43,442 bases of DNA from CAYMAZ01 sp964526285. Its GTDB lineage: Bacteria; Bacteroidota; Bacteroidia; Bacteroidales; DTU049. Location of the stretch: assembly GCA_964526285.1 (NCBI GenBank), contig CAZGIW010000022.1:1-43442 (forward strand). The letters are read 5' to 3'. Made by a program: the position numbers and the translations under genes. The notes under the pieces were generated by a model, which worked only from the letters and a program-made list of their open reading frames with translations, was not told where the DNA came from and searched no databases. The stretch's first letter is position 1. The number at the start of each line of letters is the position of its first letter. This document shows positions 1 to 7,344 of this stretch, in pieces.

Positions 1-100
1 TGATTAAATAACAATATAATTACAAAAACATATTCACTGACTGAAGTTGATTTTTTCAGGCAGTTTTTATTATCGCTGCTAAAAAAAAAATCTATTCTGT

Positions 101-640
101 TTACAATGAAGCCAATTGCTTCAAAATTTTTGTTGCTTTTGCCTGCATTCCGGGCATTGGACTTTCCAGTTCAAAACGTGCAATCTCTATGAGTTCGTAT
201 TTTAAATCGGGTTCCAGTTTACATAGTTTTATAGCAACATCCATACAATACACCCTCACAGCCAATGCCTGTTTCACATCTGTAATATAATCAAAACAGA
301 TTTCCATGAGTTTGTCAACATTTTTAAACTGCTGTGGTTTTAGGCAATGGGCATAGATTTTTAGAAAACCTCTTTTTACTCCGTCTGTATTATTTGATTC
401 AATTTTTTCAGGTAATTCATCAAGATAAGGCAAAATCATTTGAGGATTTTGTTCACAACACAAACGACACACATTGGCGCATCTCATATTGAGCGGATAC
501 TTTTCAGAAAATGCCATCTGGTAAAGAATGTCAAAATCATCAGGATTTCCATTCACAGCAACAACCATCATTTCTGCAGTATGTCTGTGACTGTCGTAAA
601 GGGCATCTTTCAATATTTCCTTACGTTTTAAATCCATCAT
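101..640 (-). CDS. HEAT-like helical repeat hypothetical protein
   Basis: A 179-residue soluble protein with no signal peptide or membrane segment. It is almost entirely alpha-helical in character, with recurring Leu/Ala-rich helices such as IARFELESPMPGMQAKATKI at the C-terminus, resembling a short HEAT/ARM-like solenoid; I do not recognise a named family. It contains six or more Cys (for example RLCCEQ) without a clear metal-binding spacing. The start is one of two adjacent Met codons. It begins 3 nt after the stop of the upstream lipoprotein gene, so the two are probably co-transcribed. Function unknown; a protein-binding scaffold is an inference from repeat character only. Confidence 0.65.
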   Translation of the reverse strand: MMDLKRKEILKDALYDSHRHTAEMMVVAVNGNPDDFDILYQMAFSEKYPLNMRCANVCRLCCEQNPQMILPYLDELPEKIESNNTDGVKRGFLKIYAHCLKPQQFKNVDKLMEICFDYITDVKQALAVRVYCMDVAIKLCKLEPDLKYELIEIARFELESPMPGMQAKATKILKQLASL

Positions 641-643
641 TGC

Positions 644-1363
644 TTAATGTTTTTCAAAAAAAGAATGAATATACTCTCTTGCATCTTGTAGTTCTTTATT
701 ATCAACGAGAATAAACACTTCTTTTTTGTCAATATATTCAATCTGAATTTGACTGCTTCCCATTATTCTGTTTTCAGAATGGTATTTTCCTGTTTCACAA
801 ATATCTATTAGCCTGACATAAATTTCAAAAAAAGTTTCAGGGCTGATATTGGCTTCCTTTTCAGAACCTCCGCAATATATACCAGATGAACTTTCAATAA
901 TCATTACAGGGTCATATTGCAATTTGGAAGAAATCAATATATGATTATTGTTGTTTCCATCAGTATAGATAATTTTCACTGGTCTTTCAATTGTTTTAAT
1001 ATCACTAAAAACAACATAATCACCACTTCTCCCCTTGTTTTTTTTGTTTTCATTTTCCCATGGTCCGTTTTTTATCTCTCCAAGAACCTGCACAAAATTA
1101 TTATTGAAATTTGAAATGTCTCCTTCAAAATTACATTCTGAAAACTTAATGTAATAATTTACACCATAATACCTGAAATAATAGTCCTTACTCTCCGGAT
1201 TAGGTTTTCCTTCTTTATTGATATGAGCATTGGTAAAAATCTGTCCCTTCATCCATGTATAAGTAGTAAAGTCATTCACCGATTTGCTCTTACCTTTTAA
1301 AAAAATGCATGATGTATTAATTACACCTATTAAAATTAATAATATAAATCTGGTCTTCATCAT
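644..1363 (-). CDS. Putative lipoprotein, paralogue of the adjacent upstream gene
   Basis: A 239-residue protein starting with a lipoprotein signal peptide whose lipobox ends INTSC (lipidated Cys19). It aligns along its length with the next gene upstream: both carry a YYFR-x-x-G-x-NY-x-IK-x-SEC block near residue 65 and an SSSG[IV]Y-x-GG-x-KEA block near residue 160. Lengths are 239 and 241 aa, so this is a tandem duplication. No enzyme motif is visible. The conserved Cys in the SEC block and the Ser/Gly-rich block are the best candidates for functional sites. Probably anchored in the outer or inner membrane facing the periplasm. Family not recognised. Confidence 0.7.
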   Translation of the reverse strand: MMKTRFILLILIGVINTSCIFLKGKSKSVNDFTTYTWMKGQIFTNAHINKEGKPNPESKDYYFRYYGVNYYIKFSECNFEGDISNFNNNFVQVLGEIKNGPWENENKKNKGRSGDYVVFSDIKTIERPVKIIYTDGNNNNHILISSKLQYDPVMIIESSSGIYCGGSEKEANISPETFFEIYVRLIDICETGKYHSENRIMGSSQIQIEYIDKKEVFILVDNKELQDAREYIHSFFEKH

Positions 1364-1471
1364 TTTTTTTCAATTCAAATACAAAAAACAATCCAAATTA
1401 ATATTGATATCTGAAGTAGCCATCTTGTAATGAAGTACCACAAAAAATAATAACCTGATTAATTAAATGTA

Positions 1472-2197
1472 TTATTCAAACAAACTATCTAGTTTTGTCT
1501 GAAATTCTTCAAGTTCTTTACAATTCTTAATAATAAATCTGTCGTCACTCTCTTCAAAAACAATCGTGATAGAACCTGAACCTTTTACTCTATCTTCAAT
1601 AGTCAGCTCCAAATCATACATCTTCAAAGCCTCAAAATATACATCCATAAACACATCAACATCAAGTTCTGCTTCTTTTTTATCGCCTCCGCTATAAACT
1701 CCGGAAGAACTGTGTTCTGGCATTACAGGTTCATACTTTAAGAATTCTGGAGTTATCAGATACATATTATTGCTTCCGTCACTAAACATCACCTGCATTG
1801 GTTGAACAATCACATCAAGTTGTGAAAAAACAAAATATGTTCCTATTCGGCTTTGCACATTGGGATCATTGGTGTCCCACAAGCCATCAAGAAATTCTCC
1901 TTTCACTTTGACATATTGACCCACAAGCGAGGACATATTTACATCTGTTTTGCATTCTGACAGTTTAATGAAATAGTTTTCACCGGCATGTCTGAAATAG
2001 TACTCCTGATATTCAGGCATTTCTTTTCCAATTTTATTGACAAAAGATTCGGTAACAATCTGGCCGTATAGCCATTCTGCTTTAGGCTCTGATTTAATGT
2101 CCATAGGTTTCTGATTATTATTGTTTTCATTGTTTTTGGTGGCACAGGCAAAAAAGAACAAAGCTGTGCAGACAAAAAAGGGGATTAATGTTTTCAT
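1472..2197 (-). CDS. Putative lipoprotein, first of a tandem paralogous pair
   Basis: A 241-residue lipoprotein with lipobox FFFAC (Cys18), followed by an Asn-rich spacer typical of Bacteroidetes lipoproteins, then a compact domain shared with the downstream 239-aa paralogue. Shared blocks include EYYFRHAGENYFIKLSEC and SSSGVYSGGDKKEA. A clear -7 element lies just upstream at 2215-2222 and the downstream paralogue follows after 108 nt, so the pair plus the HEAT-like gene may form one unit. No catalytic signature is recognised. The pair looks like a recent local duplication with sequence drift rather than an exact copy. Confidence 0.7.
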   Translation of the reverse strand: MKTLIPFFVCTALFFFACATKNNENNNNQKPMDIKSEPKAEWLYGQIVTESFVNKIGKEMPEYQEYYFRHAGENYFIKLSECKTDVNMSSLVGQYVKVKGEFLDGLWDTNDPNVQSRIGTYFVFSQLDVIVQPMQVMFSDGSNNMYLITPEFLKYEPVMPEHSSSGVYSGGDKKEAELDVDVFMDVYFEALKMYDLELTIEDRVKGSGSITIVFEESDDRFIIKNCKELEEFQTKLDSLFE

Positions 2198-2214
2198 GGT
2201 TATTTTTTTTTTTT

Positions 2215-2222
2215 CAAATATA
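2215..2222 (-). promoter_or_regulatory. -7 promoter element, lipoprotein gene
   Basis: Minus-strand TATATTTG matches the Bacteroidetes -7 consensus TANNTTTG, 17 nt upstream of the ATG of the 241-aa lipoprotein. Confidence 0.6.
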
Positions 2223-2272
2223 CAAACATTATTATCATTTATTTATTTTTTTCAAATAATATGCCGATTTAG

Positions 2273-3541
2273 TTACTCATTATCTTTTGCCGAAGAAAAC
2301 ACAGAAGTTTTGATGATCATTTGCATATAAACAAATTGCGAAAACTTATTGTTGGGCACATTGTGAATAAGTCTTAAATTTTCTTCAGGCAAAAAGAAAC
2401 AATATCCCAGTTCGAGCACTCCCCAGTCGTGAATGTTGTATTTCAATATAAAGTCATTTTCAAATCCCAGTCCTTTCTCATTACTGAAAGGTAGATTTCT
2501 GTGAGGAAGTTGAAAATAATGAAACATATTTCGAAGTTCCAGTTTGTTCGTTAAAGAATATTTTAAAGAGAAATTATAATCGACAATACCTCTGCTCCAT
2601 GTGTCGGGTTCATAGTATCTGAAATAATCCATACTTCCCAAATACCCATGTTTCGCATTAAACACATTATAAAAAAGATGATCAGTTGTGTTAGTGGTTG
2701 CAGAAAATTTATTGCCGCTAACATAAGAGATACCCAAACCTGCGAAGAATTTCTTTTTTATATACTTCACATCGGCTGCACCAAAATATGCACTCACATT
2801 TTGCCCTGTCTGATTGACTCCGGTTTGATAATACGCATTTGCAGAGGCAAACAGTTTTTCTGATTTGTGTTCAGCAAAGATTCCTGTTGTGTGTCTGAAA
2901 TACAAAACATTGGATGTGTCATTTTGAGTTACCCCTGTTGCCATATAAATCAGAGAAATCTGATTATTTTTTAAAAATCTGCGATTGAGCCACAGATAAT
3001 TGAGCGATTTCAATCTGTCGCAGGGATACTTTTGATTGTGCAATTCTTCCTTCATTGCATTCCAGGCTACACCAGCATGAATATTTATTCCTTTTGGTTT
3101 TGCCTTAAATACAAAAGCATCAACAGAATTGCCATGCTGATTCCAGTTGCGTGCACCGAGCAACCATTGATTATCATATACCAGCTGCTGGCGTCCGGCT
3201 GAAATCCATGCATTATTTTTAATTCGCGCTTCAAAATAACCTTCAAACATATCAAAAGATGCATAGTCTCCATTGACTCCTGCAAAACCGGCATTTTGCT
3301 CACTCCCCCAAACACGAACATCCTGAGGAGTGATTTTAATTTTCAGATTTTCTGTCTCATAGCCAAAACTCAATCTGGTTCTCTGACTTGTAAACACAAC
3401 CGGATCAGCACCTGCAGGCTGCAATCTCTGATACCCGTCGCGAAATTCCAGGCGTGGTCTTAATTCAGTGTCAACAGTAAATTGAGCAAACACAGGAAGC
3501 ATTATAAAAACAAACAATATTGAAATAAGTATTCTGTTCAT
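2273..3541 (-). CDS. Alginate-export-like outer-membrane porin
   Basis: A 422-residue protein with a signal peptide (about 19 residues, ending VFAQ). The mature part opens with ELRPRLEFRDGY and then alternates short aromatic-capped beta strands (for example EGYFEARIKNNAWISAGRQQ, RNMFHYFQL, ELGYCFFL), the pattern of a 16-18 strand barrel. The opening and the GRQQLVYDNQWLLGARNWNQ block match the AlgE/alginate_exp porin family as I know it. It probably sits in the outer membrane and passes anionic or sugar solutes; the substrate cannot be told from sequence. It has its own -7 element and is divergent from the peroxidase gene, sharing the 124-bp intergenic region. Confidence 0.7.
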   Translation of the reverse strand: MNRILISILFVFIMLPVFAQFTVDTELRPRLEFRDGYQRLQPAGADPVVFTSQRTRLSFGYETENLKIKITPQDVRVWGSEQNAGFAGVNGDYASFDMFEGYFEARIKNNAWISAGRQQLVYDNQWLLGARNWNQHGNSVDAFVFKAKPKGINIHAGVAWNAMKEELHNQKYPCDRLKSLNYLWLNRRFLKNNQISLIYMATGVTQNDTSNVLYFRHTTGIFAEHKSEKLFASANAYYQTGVNQTGQNVSAYFGAADVKYIKKKFFAGLGISYVSGNKFSATTNTTDHLFYNVFNAKHGYLGSMDYFRYYEPDTWSRGIVDYNFSLKYSLTNKLELRNMFHYFQLPHRNLPFSNEKGLGFENDFILKYNIHDWGVLELGYCFFLPEENLRLIHNVPNNKFSQFVYMQMIIKTSVFSSAKDNE

Positions 3542-3553
3542 TGATTTTTTTTA

Positions 3554-3561
3554 CAAAGTTA
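3554..3561 (-). promoter_or_regulatory. -7 promoter element, porin gene
   Basis: Minus-strand TAACTTTG, a match to TANNTTTG, 12 nt before the porin ATG. Confidence 0.6.
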
Positions 3562-3631
3562 AGGGTTTTGAGAACATGTGCCAAAACATTAAAATTTTGT
3601 TAAAGTGTTGAATAAACTCAGATATTATGAA

Positions 3632-3639
3632 TATTTTTG
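3632..3639 (+). promoter_or_regulatory. -7 promoter element, glutathione peroxidase
   Basis: TATTTTTG followed by C matches TANNTTTG(C). It lies 26 nt before the ATG at 3666, with TTG-containing sequence about 21 nt further upstream. It supports the 3666 start, which lies far upstream of the internal UGA. Confidence 0.6.
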
Positions 3640-3665
3640 CTGCATCAATATAAAACGCCCAGCTT

Positions 3666-4502
3666 ATGAAAATTCAACCTTTACCTTTACTGTTTTTATT
3701 GTTTTTTTGTCGGACTTTCGTTTCGTTCGGACAATGTCCAGAATCGTTTCATGATTTTTCAGGCACTGACATTCATGGCAATTCTTTGGATTTCAGTACT
3801 TTTTCAGGAAAAAAAGTATTGGTGGTGAACACCGCCTCCCAATGAGGCTACACTTCGCAGTACGCCACACTGCAAAGTCTTTACGAAACTTATGGAGGTG
3901 ACAGCAACCCCTATAATTTCGAAATCATAGGTTTTCCCTCAAACAGTTTTAATCAGGAGCCCGGCGACGAGAGTGCAATAATTGATGTGTGCAACAGCTA
4001 TGGAGTCACTTTTACAATGATGTCAAAAGTTGAAGTCACTGGAGTAAATCAGGAACCTGTTTATCAATGGCTTACACAGGAAAGTAGAAATTGTGTTCAA
4101 AATGCACCTGTTACGTGGAATTTTTGCAAATATCTTATTAATGAAGACGGAAGCTGGTATGCATTTAAAACTCCGGCCACCAGTCCAATGCATTCATCTA
4201 TTATTCACTGGATTACTTCTCAGGCTTCGGTGGAAGAAAATCCATCAAATCATGGAGAAATATCAGTTTTTTTCAATGAAGAAAACCAGTTGCAAATTAA
4301 TATACATGTTTCTTCTCAACAGGAAATGAAGATAGTTTTACACTCTATTACAGGACAGCTTGTATCTCAGGTGTTCAATGGGATGATTTTTCAAAATCAG
4401 GAAATTATTTTTAATACAACCCATCTCAGAGCGGGCATTTATATTCTAAAAGCTGAGTTTAAAACTGGCAGTTATTTGCAGAAGATAGTGATTGCAAAAT
4501 AG
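3666..4502 (+). CDS. Selenocysteine glutathione peroxidase with T9SS sorting domain (UGA readthrough)
   Basis: A 278-residue reading frame with one in-frame TGA, codon 60 (3843-3845). Residues 1-22 are a signal peptide. Residues 25-180 form a glutathione peroxidase domain: the block VVNTASQ-U-GYTSQY places the TGA exactly at the catalytic Cys/Sec position. The other tetrad residues follow at family spacing: Gln97 in the FPSNSFNQEP block, and Trp151 and Asn152 in VTWNFCKYL. The usual FPCN Cys is Ser92, but Cys109, 49 residues after U60, sits where thioredoxin-type peroxidases keep the resolving Cys. Residues from about 195 to the end are a T9SS C-terminal sorting domain (AGIYILKAEF then a basic C-terminus). 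No other lesion is present, and UGA ends other genes here, so I read codon 60 as selenocysteine; a Cys-to-stop mutation or base-call error is the alternative. Conventional calling would leave only a fragment from about 3987. It would reduce hydroperoxides at the cell surface or outside the cell. Confidence 0.8.
3846..3878 (+). promoter_or_regulatory. Candidate bacterial SECIS hairpin after the UGA
   Basis: Seven nt after the UGA starts a stem CTTCGCAGT (3853-3861) paired with ACTGCAAAG (3869-3877), with one C-A mismatch and one extra A-T pair outside, closing a 7-nt loop ACGCCAC. The apical loop begins 16 nt after the UGA, within the known bacterial range. The expected G in the first two loop bases is absent (G is third), so the fit is good but not perfect. 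Confidence 0.5.
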
Positions 4503-4585
4503 TGAGCTAATTCGTGTAAATTCGCCTACTTTTAGTGAGCCTGCTTGCATTGAGAAGTTAAGGTTTTGTTACCTCTAAAATAATT

Positions 4586-4630
4586 AATCAGCCCCATGAA
4601 CTACACTTCTGTGGTTTGGTCGGGCTGATT
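4586..4630 (-). terminator. Possible terminator hairpin at the end of the 189-aa gene
   Basis: A perfect 9-bp inverted repeat, AATCAGCCC and GGGCTGATT, with a 27-nt loop spans the stop codon of the minus-strand gene and is followed on that strand by an AT-rich tract. The long loop makes it a weak terminator candidate. Confidence 0.35.
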
Positions 4631-5170
4631 ATTTAGAACATATTTCAGCATTTTCTGCAATAAATGAAACGAACGGTTTGACGGATCAATTTTGTTGAGT
4701 TTCATTGTAAATAAGCCCTGTATGCTATATAGTGTCGTTCCGTGGATATACATATTCATCTGATTTGTGTCAATATACACTGCATTATGCACTTCGCCTC
4801 CCTGCCATGGACGGCGAATATTTTGAATATATTCTATTGTGGCTTCATCAGGCGTTTTATCAGCAATGAATAAACTCACAATATTGGGCACTTTGAATCT
4901 AAAAGCACGAGGAGTTTTGATTCTGGAGTTTACAAACTTACGTGAAGTTTCGTGAAGTTTTTCCACATATTCTTTATCCGCAAAGTGTGATGAATCAACA
5001 ACATATATGAAGAAATGATCAGTTCCTTTAAAAACACCTGAACGCATGGTTCTTACATAGTAATGAACTGATGATAATCTTTTAAAACCATTTCTTCCGC
5101 ACTCTCCTACTTCAAAACTTTCATCCAAAAAAAACCTACGACATCCTGAAACAAATTCTGCAAAATCCAT
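4601..5170 (-). CDS. Hypothetical protein downstream of the radical SAM gene
   Basis: A 189-residue soluble protein without signal peptide or membrane segments. It is mixed alpha/beta: strands such as HFFIYVVDSS and FKVPNIVSLFIAD suggest an alpha/beta fold, and the central segment HNAVYIDTNQMNMYIHGTT is strand-rich. I do not recognise a family and see no metal or nucleotide motif. It lies 110 nt downstream of the rSAM/lipoprotein radical SAM gene on the same strand, but it has its own -7 element at 5186-5193, so a link to that system is only suggested by position. Confidence 0.6.
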   Translation of the reverse strand: MDFAEFVSGCRRFFLDESFEVGECGRNGFKRLSSVHYYVRTMRSGVFKGTDHFFIYVVDSSHFADKEYVEKLHETSRKFVNSRIKTPRAFRFKVPNIVSLFIADKTPDEATIEYIQNIRRPWQGGEVHNAVYIDTNQMNMYIHGTTLYSIQGLFTMKLNKIDPSNRSFHLLQKMLKYVLNNQPDQTTEV

Positions 5171-5185
5171 AACTGAAATTTTTTA

Positions 5186-5193
5186 CAAATTTA
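5186..5193 (-). promoter_or_regulatory. -7 promoter element, 189-aa gene
   Basis: Minus-strand TAAATTTG, a match to TANNTTTG, 15 nt before the ATG at 5170. Confidence 0.5.
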
Positions 5194-5280
5194 AAAGGAT
5201 TTTTTAACACATATAGAAATAGTGAATATAAACTTATTAACAAATTGTTGTGAGAAATTATAAGTTTGTTTTATACTCAA

Positions 5281-6369
5281 TCACTTAGCATGTCTCATCA
5301 TTTCCAAGTGACACACCATCACATCATTGTTTTCAAAATCTCTTAAATGGAGACCATTGCCATTGCACCATTTAAACTCTTTACAATCAGCACATTTTCC
5401 AACTTTAGTCCATGCCCGATTACGCATCACCTGATAGCGGTTTTGCCATACATCCATAAAATCGTCTTTATAGATATTGCCCTGAATAACTTTATGGCTA
5501 TTATTGGGACATGCCGAGATAGAACCGTCATTCAGGACAGAAGCAATATTAATCCCTGCACGACAAAAGAAATATCCTGCCCTCACTTTTCCCTCATAGC
5601 TTCCCAAAAAGCCTTCACAGCCATAACTTGCAATGATTTTTCTTTCTTCACGGCATTGTGAAATAAAGTTCATCATCTGTACAAATTGTTCAGAAGATAT
5701 GAATAAATCAGTGTTCTCTTTGGCACGCCCAATGGGTGAAATAGTAAACAACCTCCAGTTTTGAACTTTAAGAGAAATTAAAAGTTCCTTGATTTGCGAT
5801 AATTGTTCAAAGTTTCGTGCATTCACACATGTTACAACATCAAATGCAATTCCGGGAGTTGATGCTGCCAGCTTTATGGAATCTACAGCTTTTTGAAACG
5901 ATGATTGCCTTCCCCTTAGCCAGTTGTGCTCATCTTCAAGTCCATCAAGACTTACGGTAATTGACCGTAGCCCTGAACGCAGCAATCGCTGAAACCGTTC
6001 TGCTGTCATAGCATATCCGTTTGTTACCATACCCCAGGGATATCCCTGATTATACAATTCCCTTCCCACTTCTTCAAGGTCATTTCGCATCAATGGTTCA
6101 CCACCAGTAAGAACTATCATCAGTTTGTTGGGATTATAGTGCTTGCGAATGTTGTCAGTTACTTTCAAAAAATCAGCAGCAGGCATATCCTCCGAACCAT
6201 CATTGGGGGAACAGTCACTTCCGCAATGCTGACATTGGATATTGCAACGCACAGTGCATTCCCAAAACAGATAAGTGAGGTCATGCAATTTGGTCTGAAC
6301 ATTCCTGTAGCGCCTGAACACATTCAGTGCCATGCGTTGCCTGAAAGAAGGTTTAAACCTGTCCTTCAT
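5281..6369 (-). CDS. Radical SAM/SPASM enzyme of the rSAM/lipoprotein system
   Basis: A 362-residue radical SAM enzyme. The cluster motif C-x3-C-x2-C is at Cys42, Cys46, Cys49 (RCNIQCQHC), flanked by extra Cys38 and Cys53. The SAM-binding TGGEPLMR block and the SLDGLEDEHNWLRG block follow. The C-terminal third carries auxiliary-cluster Cys typical of SPASM domains (FFCRAG, ISACPN, CADCKEFKWCNGNG, MVCHLE). The overall wording matches the Bacteroidetes family I know as 'radical SAM enzyme, rSAM/lipoprotein system' (TIGR04133). Such enzymes are expected to modify a partner lipoprotein; chemistry unknown. It starts 2 nt after the upstream lipoprotein gene, with two more tiny lipoproteins and a T9SS cargo before it, all with a shared YG-x5-aromatic motif. 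It is the only enzyme in this cluster. Confidence 0.88.
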   Translation of the reverse strand: MKDRFKPSFRQRMALNVFRRYRNVQTKLHDLTYLFWECTVRCNIQCQHCGSDCSPNDGSEDMPAADFLKVTDNIRKHYNPNKLMIVLTGGEPLMRNDLEEVGRELYNQGYPWGMVTNGYAMTAERFQRLLRSGLRSITVSLDGLEDEHNWLRGRQSSFQKAVDSIKLAASTPGIAFDVVTCVNARNFEQLSQIKELLISLKVQNWRLFTISPIGRAKENTDLFISSEQFVQMMNFISQCREERKIIASYGCEGFLGSYEGKVRAGYFFCRAGINIASVLNDGSISACPNNSHKVIQGNIYKDDFMDVWQNRYQVMRNRAWTKVGKCADCKEFKWCNGNGLHLRDFENNDVMVCHLEMMRHAK

Positions 6370-6371
6370 AA

Positions 6372-6731
6372 CTATTCCTGAGGATTGATAATTGTATTAA
6401 AGTCATTGGTATTTGTTCCGTATGCAGTGGCAGGTTCCATAGGACCAGGAGCAGGTTGTTCAACAGGAGGTGTTTCAGTTTGCTGCGTTTTTTCATCAGG
6501 AACTTCTTGAGGAATTTCTTCAGGAATTTCTTCCCAGTCATTGGGAGGGCCACCATATTCAGGAGCGGGCATCCACTCATCGTCGGTACTCATTGTATCA
6601 TTTTGCTCAGTTGAAGATTCATTGTCCACAGTTCGTGAACGGCAACCACTGATAATTAAAAATGTGAAACCAAGAAGAATTACCATGAAGCGGTAGAATC
6701 GGGTGATTTGATTTTTGGTGAATCGGGACAT
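6372..6731 (-). CDS. Small lipoprotein with two YG-x5-aromatic motifs, candidate rSAM substrate
   Basis: A 119-residue lipoprotein with lipobox IISGC (Cys30) and an acidic, Pro/Glu/Gln-rich low-complexity body without a folded domain. It contains two copies of the motif shared by its neighbours: Tyr59-Gly60 to Trp66 (PEYGGPPNDW) and Tyr104-Gly105 to Phe111 (TAYGTNTNDF). The second is near the C-terminus. Only 2 nt separate it from the radical SAM gene, so the two are co-translated. The unstructured body with short repeated motifs is what one expects of a peptide modified by a radical SAM enzyme, but modification is inferred. The array of GAACARTA octamers lies 54 nt upstream of its start. Confidence 0.78.
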   Translation of the reverse strand: MSRFTKNQITRFYRFMVILLGFTFLIISGCRSRTVDNESSTEQNDTMSTDDEWMPAPEYGGPPNDWEEIPEEIPQEVPDEKTQQTETPPVEQPAPGPMEPATAYGTNTNDFNTIINPQE

Positions 6732-6784
6732 TTTTGTAAAGATAAAAAGATAAAAGATAAAAGTACAAAGATAAAAGAATAAAA

Positions 6785-6848
6785 GAACAGTAGAACAATA
6801 GAACAGTAGAACAGTAGAACAGTAGAACAGTAGAACAGTAGAACAGTA
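6785..6848. repeat. Octamer tandem array GAACARTA, 8 copies
   Basis: Eight uninterrupted copies of an 8-bp unit, seven GAACAGTA and one GAACAATA, preceded by degenerate AAAGATA/AAAAGATA repeats. It lies between two small lipoprotein genes of the rSAM cluster. The same unit recurs near 23.2 kb. Confidence 0.9.
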
Positions 6849-6927
6849 GAAATTAGAATTGAGAACGGATTAGTTGTTGTTTTATCTTATTATTTAATAA
6901 TGTTAGAGTTTTTTATATATTTTAGAT

Positions 6928-7086
6928 TTAATTTTCTGAATCAACATATTTGTTTACTGGCACTCCATATTCGGGTTGAGGATCATCATCTTTGTCGCAG
7001 GATGAGAGCAACACAAAAAGAAAACCAAGCAGAAAAATGCTGACTCGCAATGCTGTTGTTTTCACTGTTTTTATTCTAATTTTCAT
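6928..7086 (-). CDS. 52-aa lipoprotein, candidate rSAM substrate
   Basis: A 52-residue open frame, short enough to be missed by length cut-offs. Residues 1-30 form a lipoprotein signal ending LLSSC (Cys30), preceded by a basic N-terminus. The mature part is only 23 residues: an Asp run (DKDDD), then PQPEYGVPVNKY, with the motif Tyr40-Gly41 to Tyr47. It lies 24 nt downstream of a second tiny lipoprotein with the same design and upstream of the radical SAM enzyme. The signal peptide, lipobox and motif together make it very likely real. It is probably a membrane-anchored short peptide displayed on the cell envelope after modification; the role is unknown. Confidence 0.8.
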   Translation of the reverse strand: MKIRIKTVKTTALRVSIFLLGFLFVLLSSCDKDDDPQPEYGVPVNKYVDSEN

Positions 7087-7110
7087 GGGGTATATGTTTT
7101 AAAAACTGAA

Positions 7111-7287
7111 TTAATTATCTGTATTCACATCTTCAAACTCCACTGCCTGAACTCCGTACATGGGCTGAACAGGTGGATTAGGATCTTCCTTTTCGCAAGA
7201 AAAAAGCACAAATCCAATCAGAGTACTAAACATTGCCAGCAGAATATGCCTGAAGTGTTTTTTGAATGATTTTTTCTCTTTTTTCAT
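7111..7287 (-). CDS. 58-aa lipoprotein, candidate rSAM substrate
   Basis: A 58-residue open frame. A basic N-terminus (MKKEKKSFKKH), a hydrophobic stretch and lipobox VLFSC (Cys31) give a lipoprotein signal. The 28-residue mature part is EKEDPNPP followed by VQPMYGVQAVEFEDVN, with the motif Tyr44-Gly45 to Phe51. It aligns without gaps with the neighbouring 52-aa lipoprotein around the motif (QP[EM]YGV). It starts 57 nt after the T9SS cargo stop and ends 24 nt before the 52-aa gene, consistent with one operon. Like its neighbour it is too small to fold independently and is best explained as a substrate or signal peptide-like product. Confidence 0.8.
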   Translation of the reverse strand: MKKEKKSFKKHFRHILLAMFSTLIGFVLFSCEKEDPNPPVQPMYGVQAVEFEDVNTDN

Positions 7288-7344
7288 GATGACAAAATTA
7301 AAAAAAGAAAACGAGATATCAAATAAAAAATTGCATCTTGTAAT

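Noticed and set aside
1..100. Possible partial gene at the left edge
   Set aside because: The first 100 bases show no sustained open frame, only AT-rich sequence downstream of the first minus-strand gene.
3843..3845. Genome-wide reassignment of UGA (code 4 or 25)
   Set aside because: Several genes end naturally in TGA at family-typical C-termini (folC, the MNT gene, two radical SAM genes), so UGA is a stop in this genome.
6785..6848. Repeat-coding region or CRISPR-like short repeats
   Set aside because: The 8-bp unit is not a multiple of three, has no spacers and carries stops in frame.
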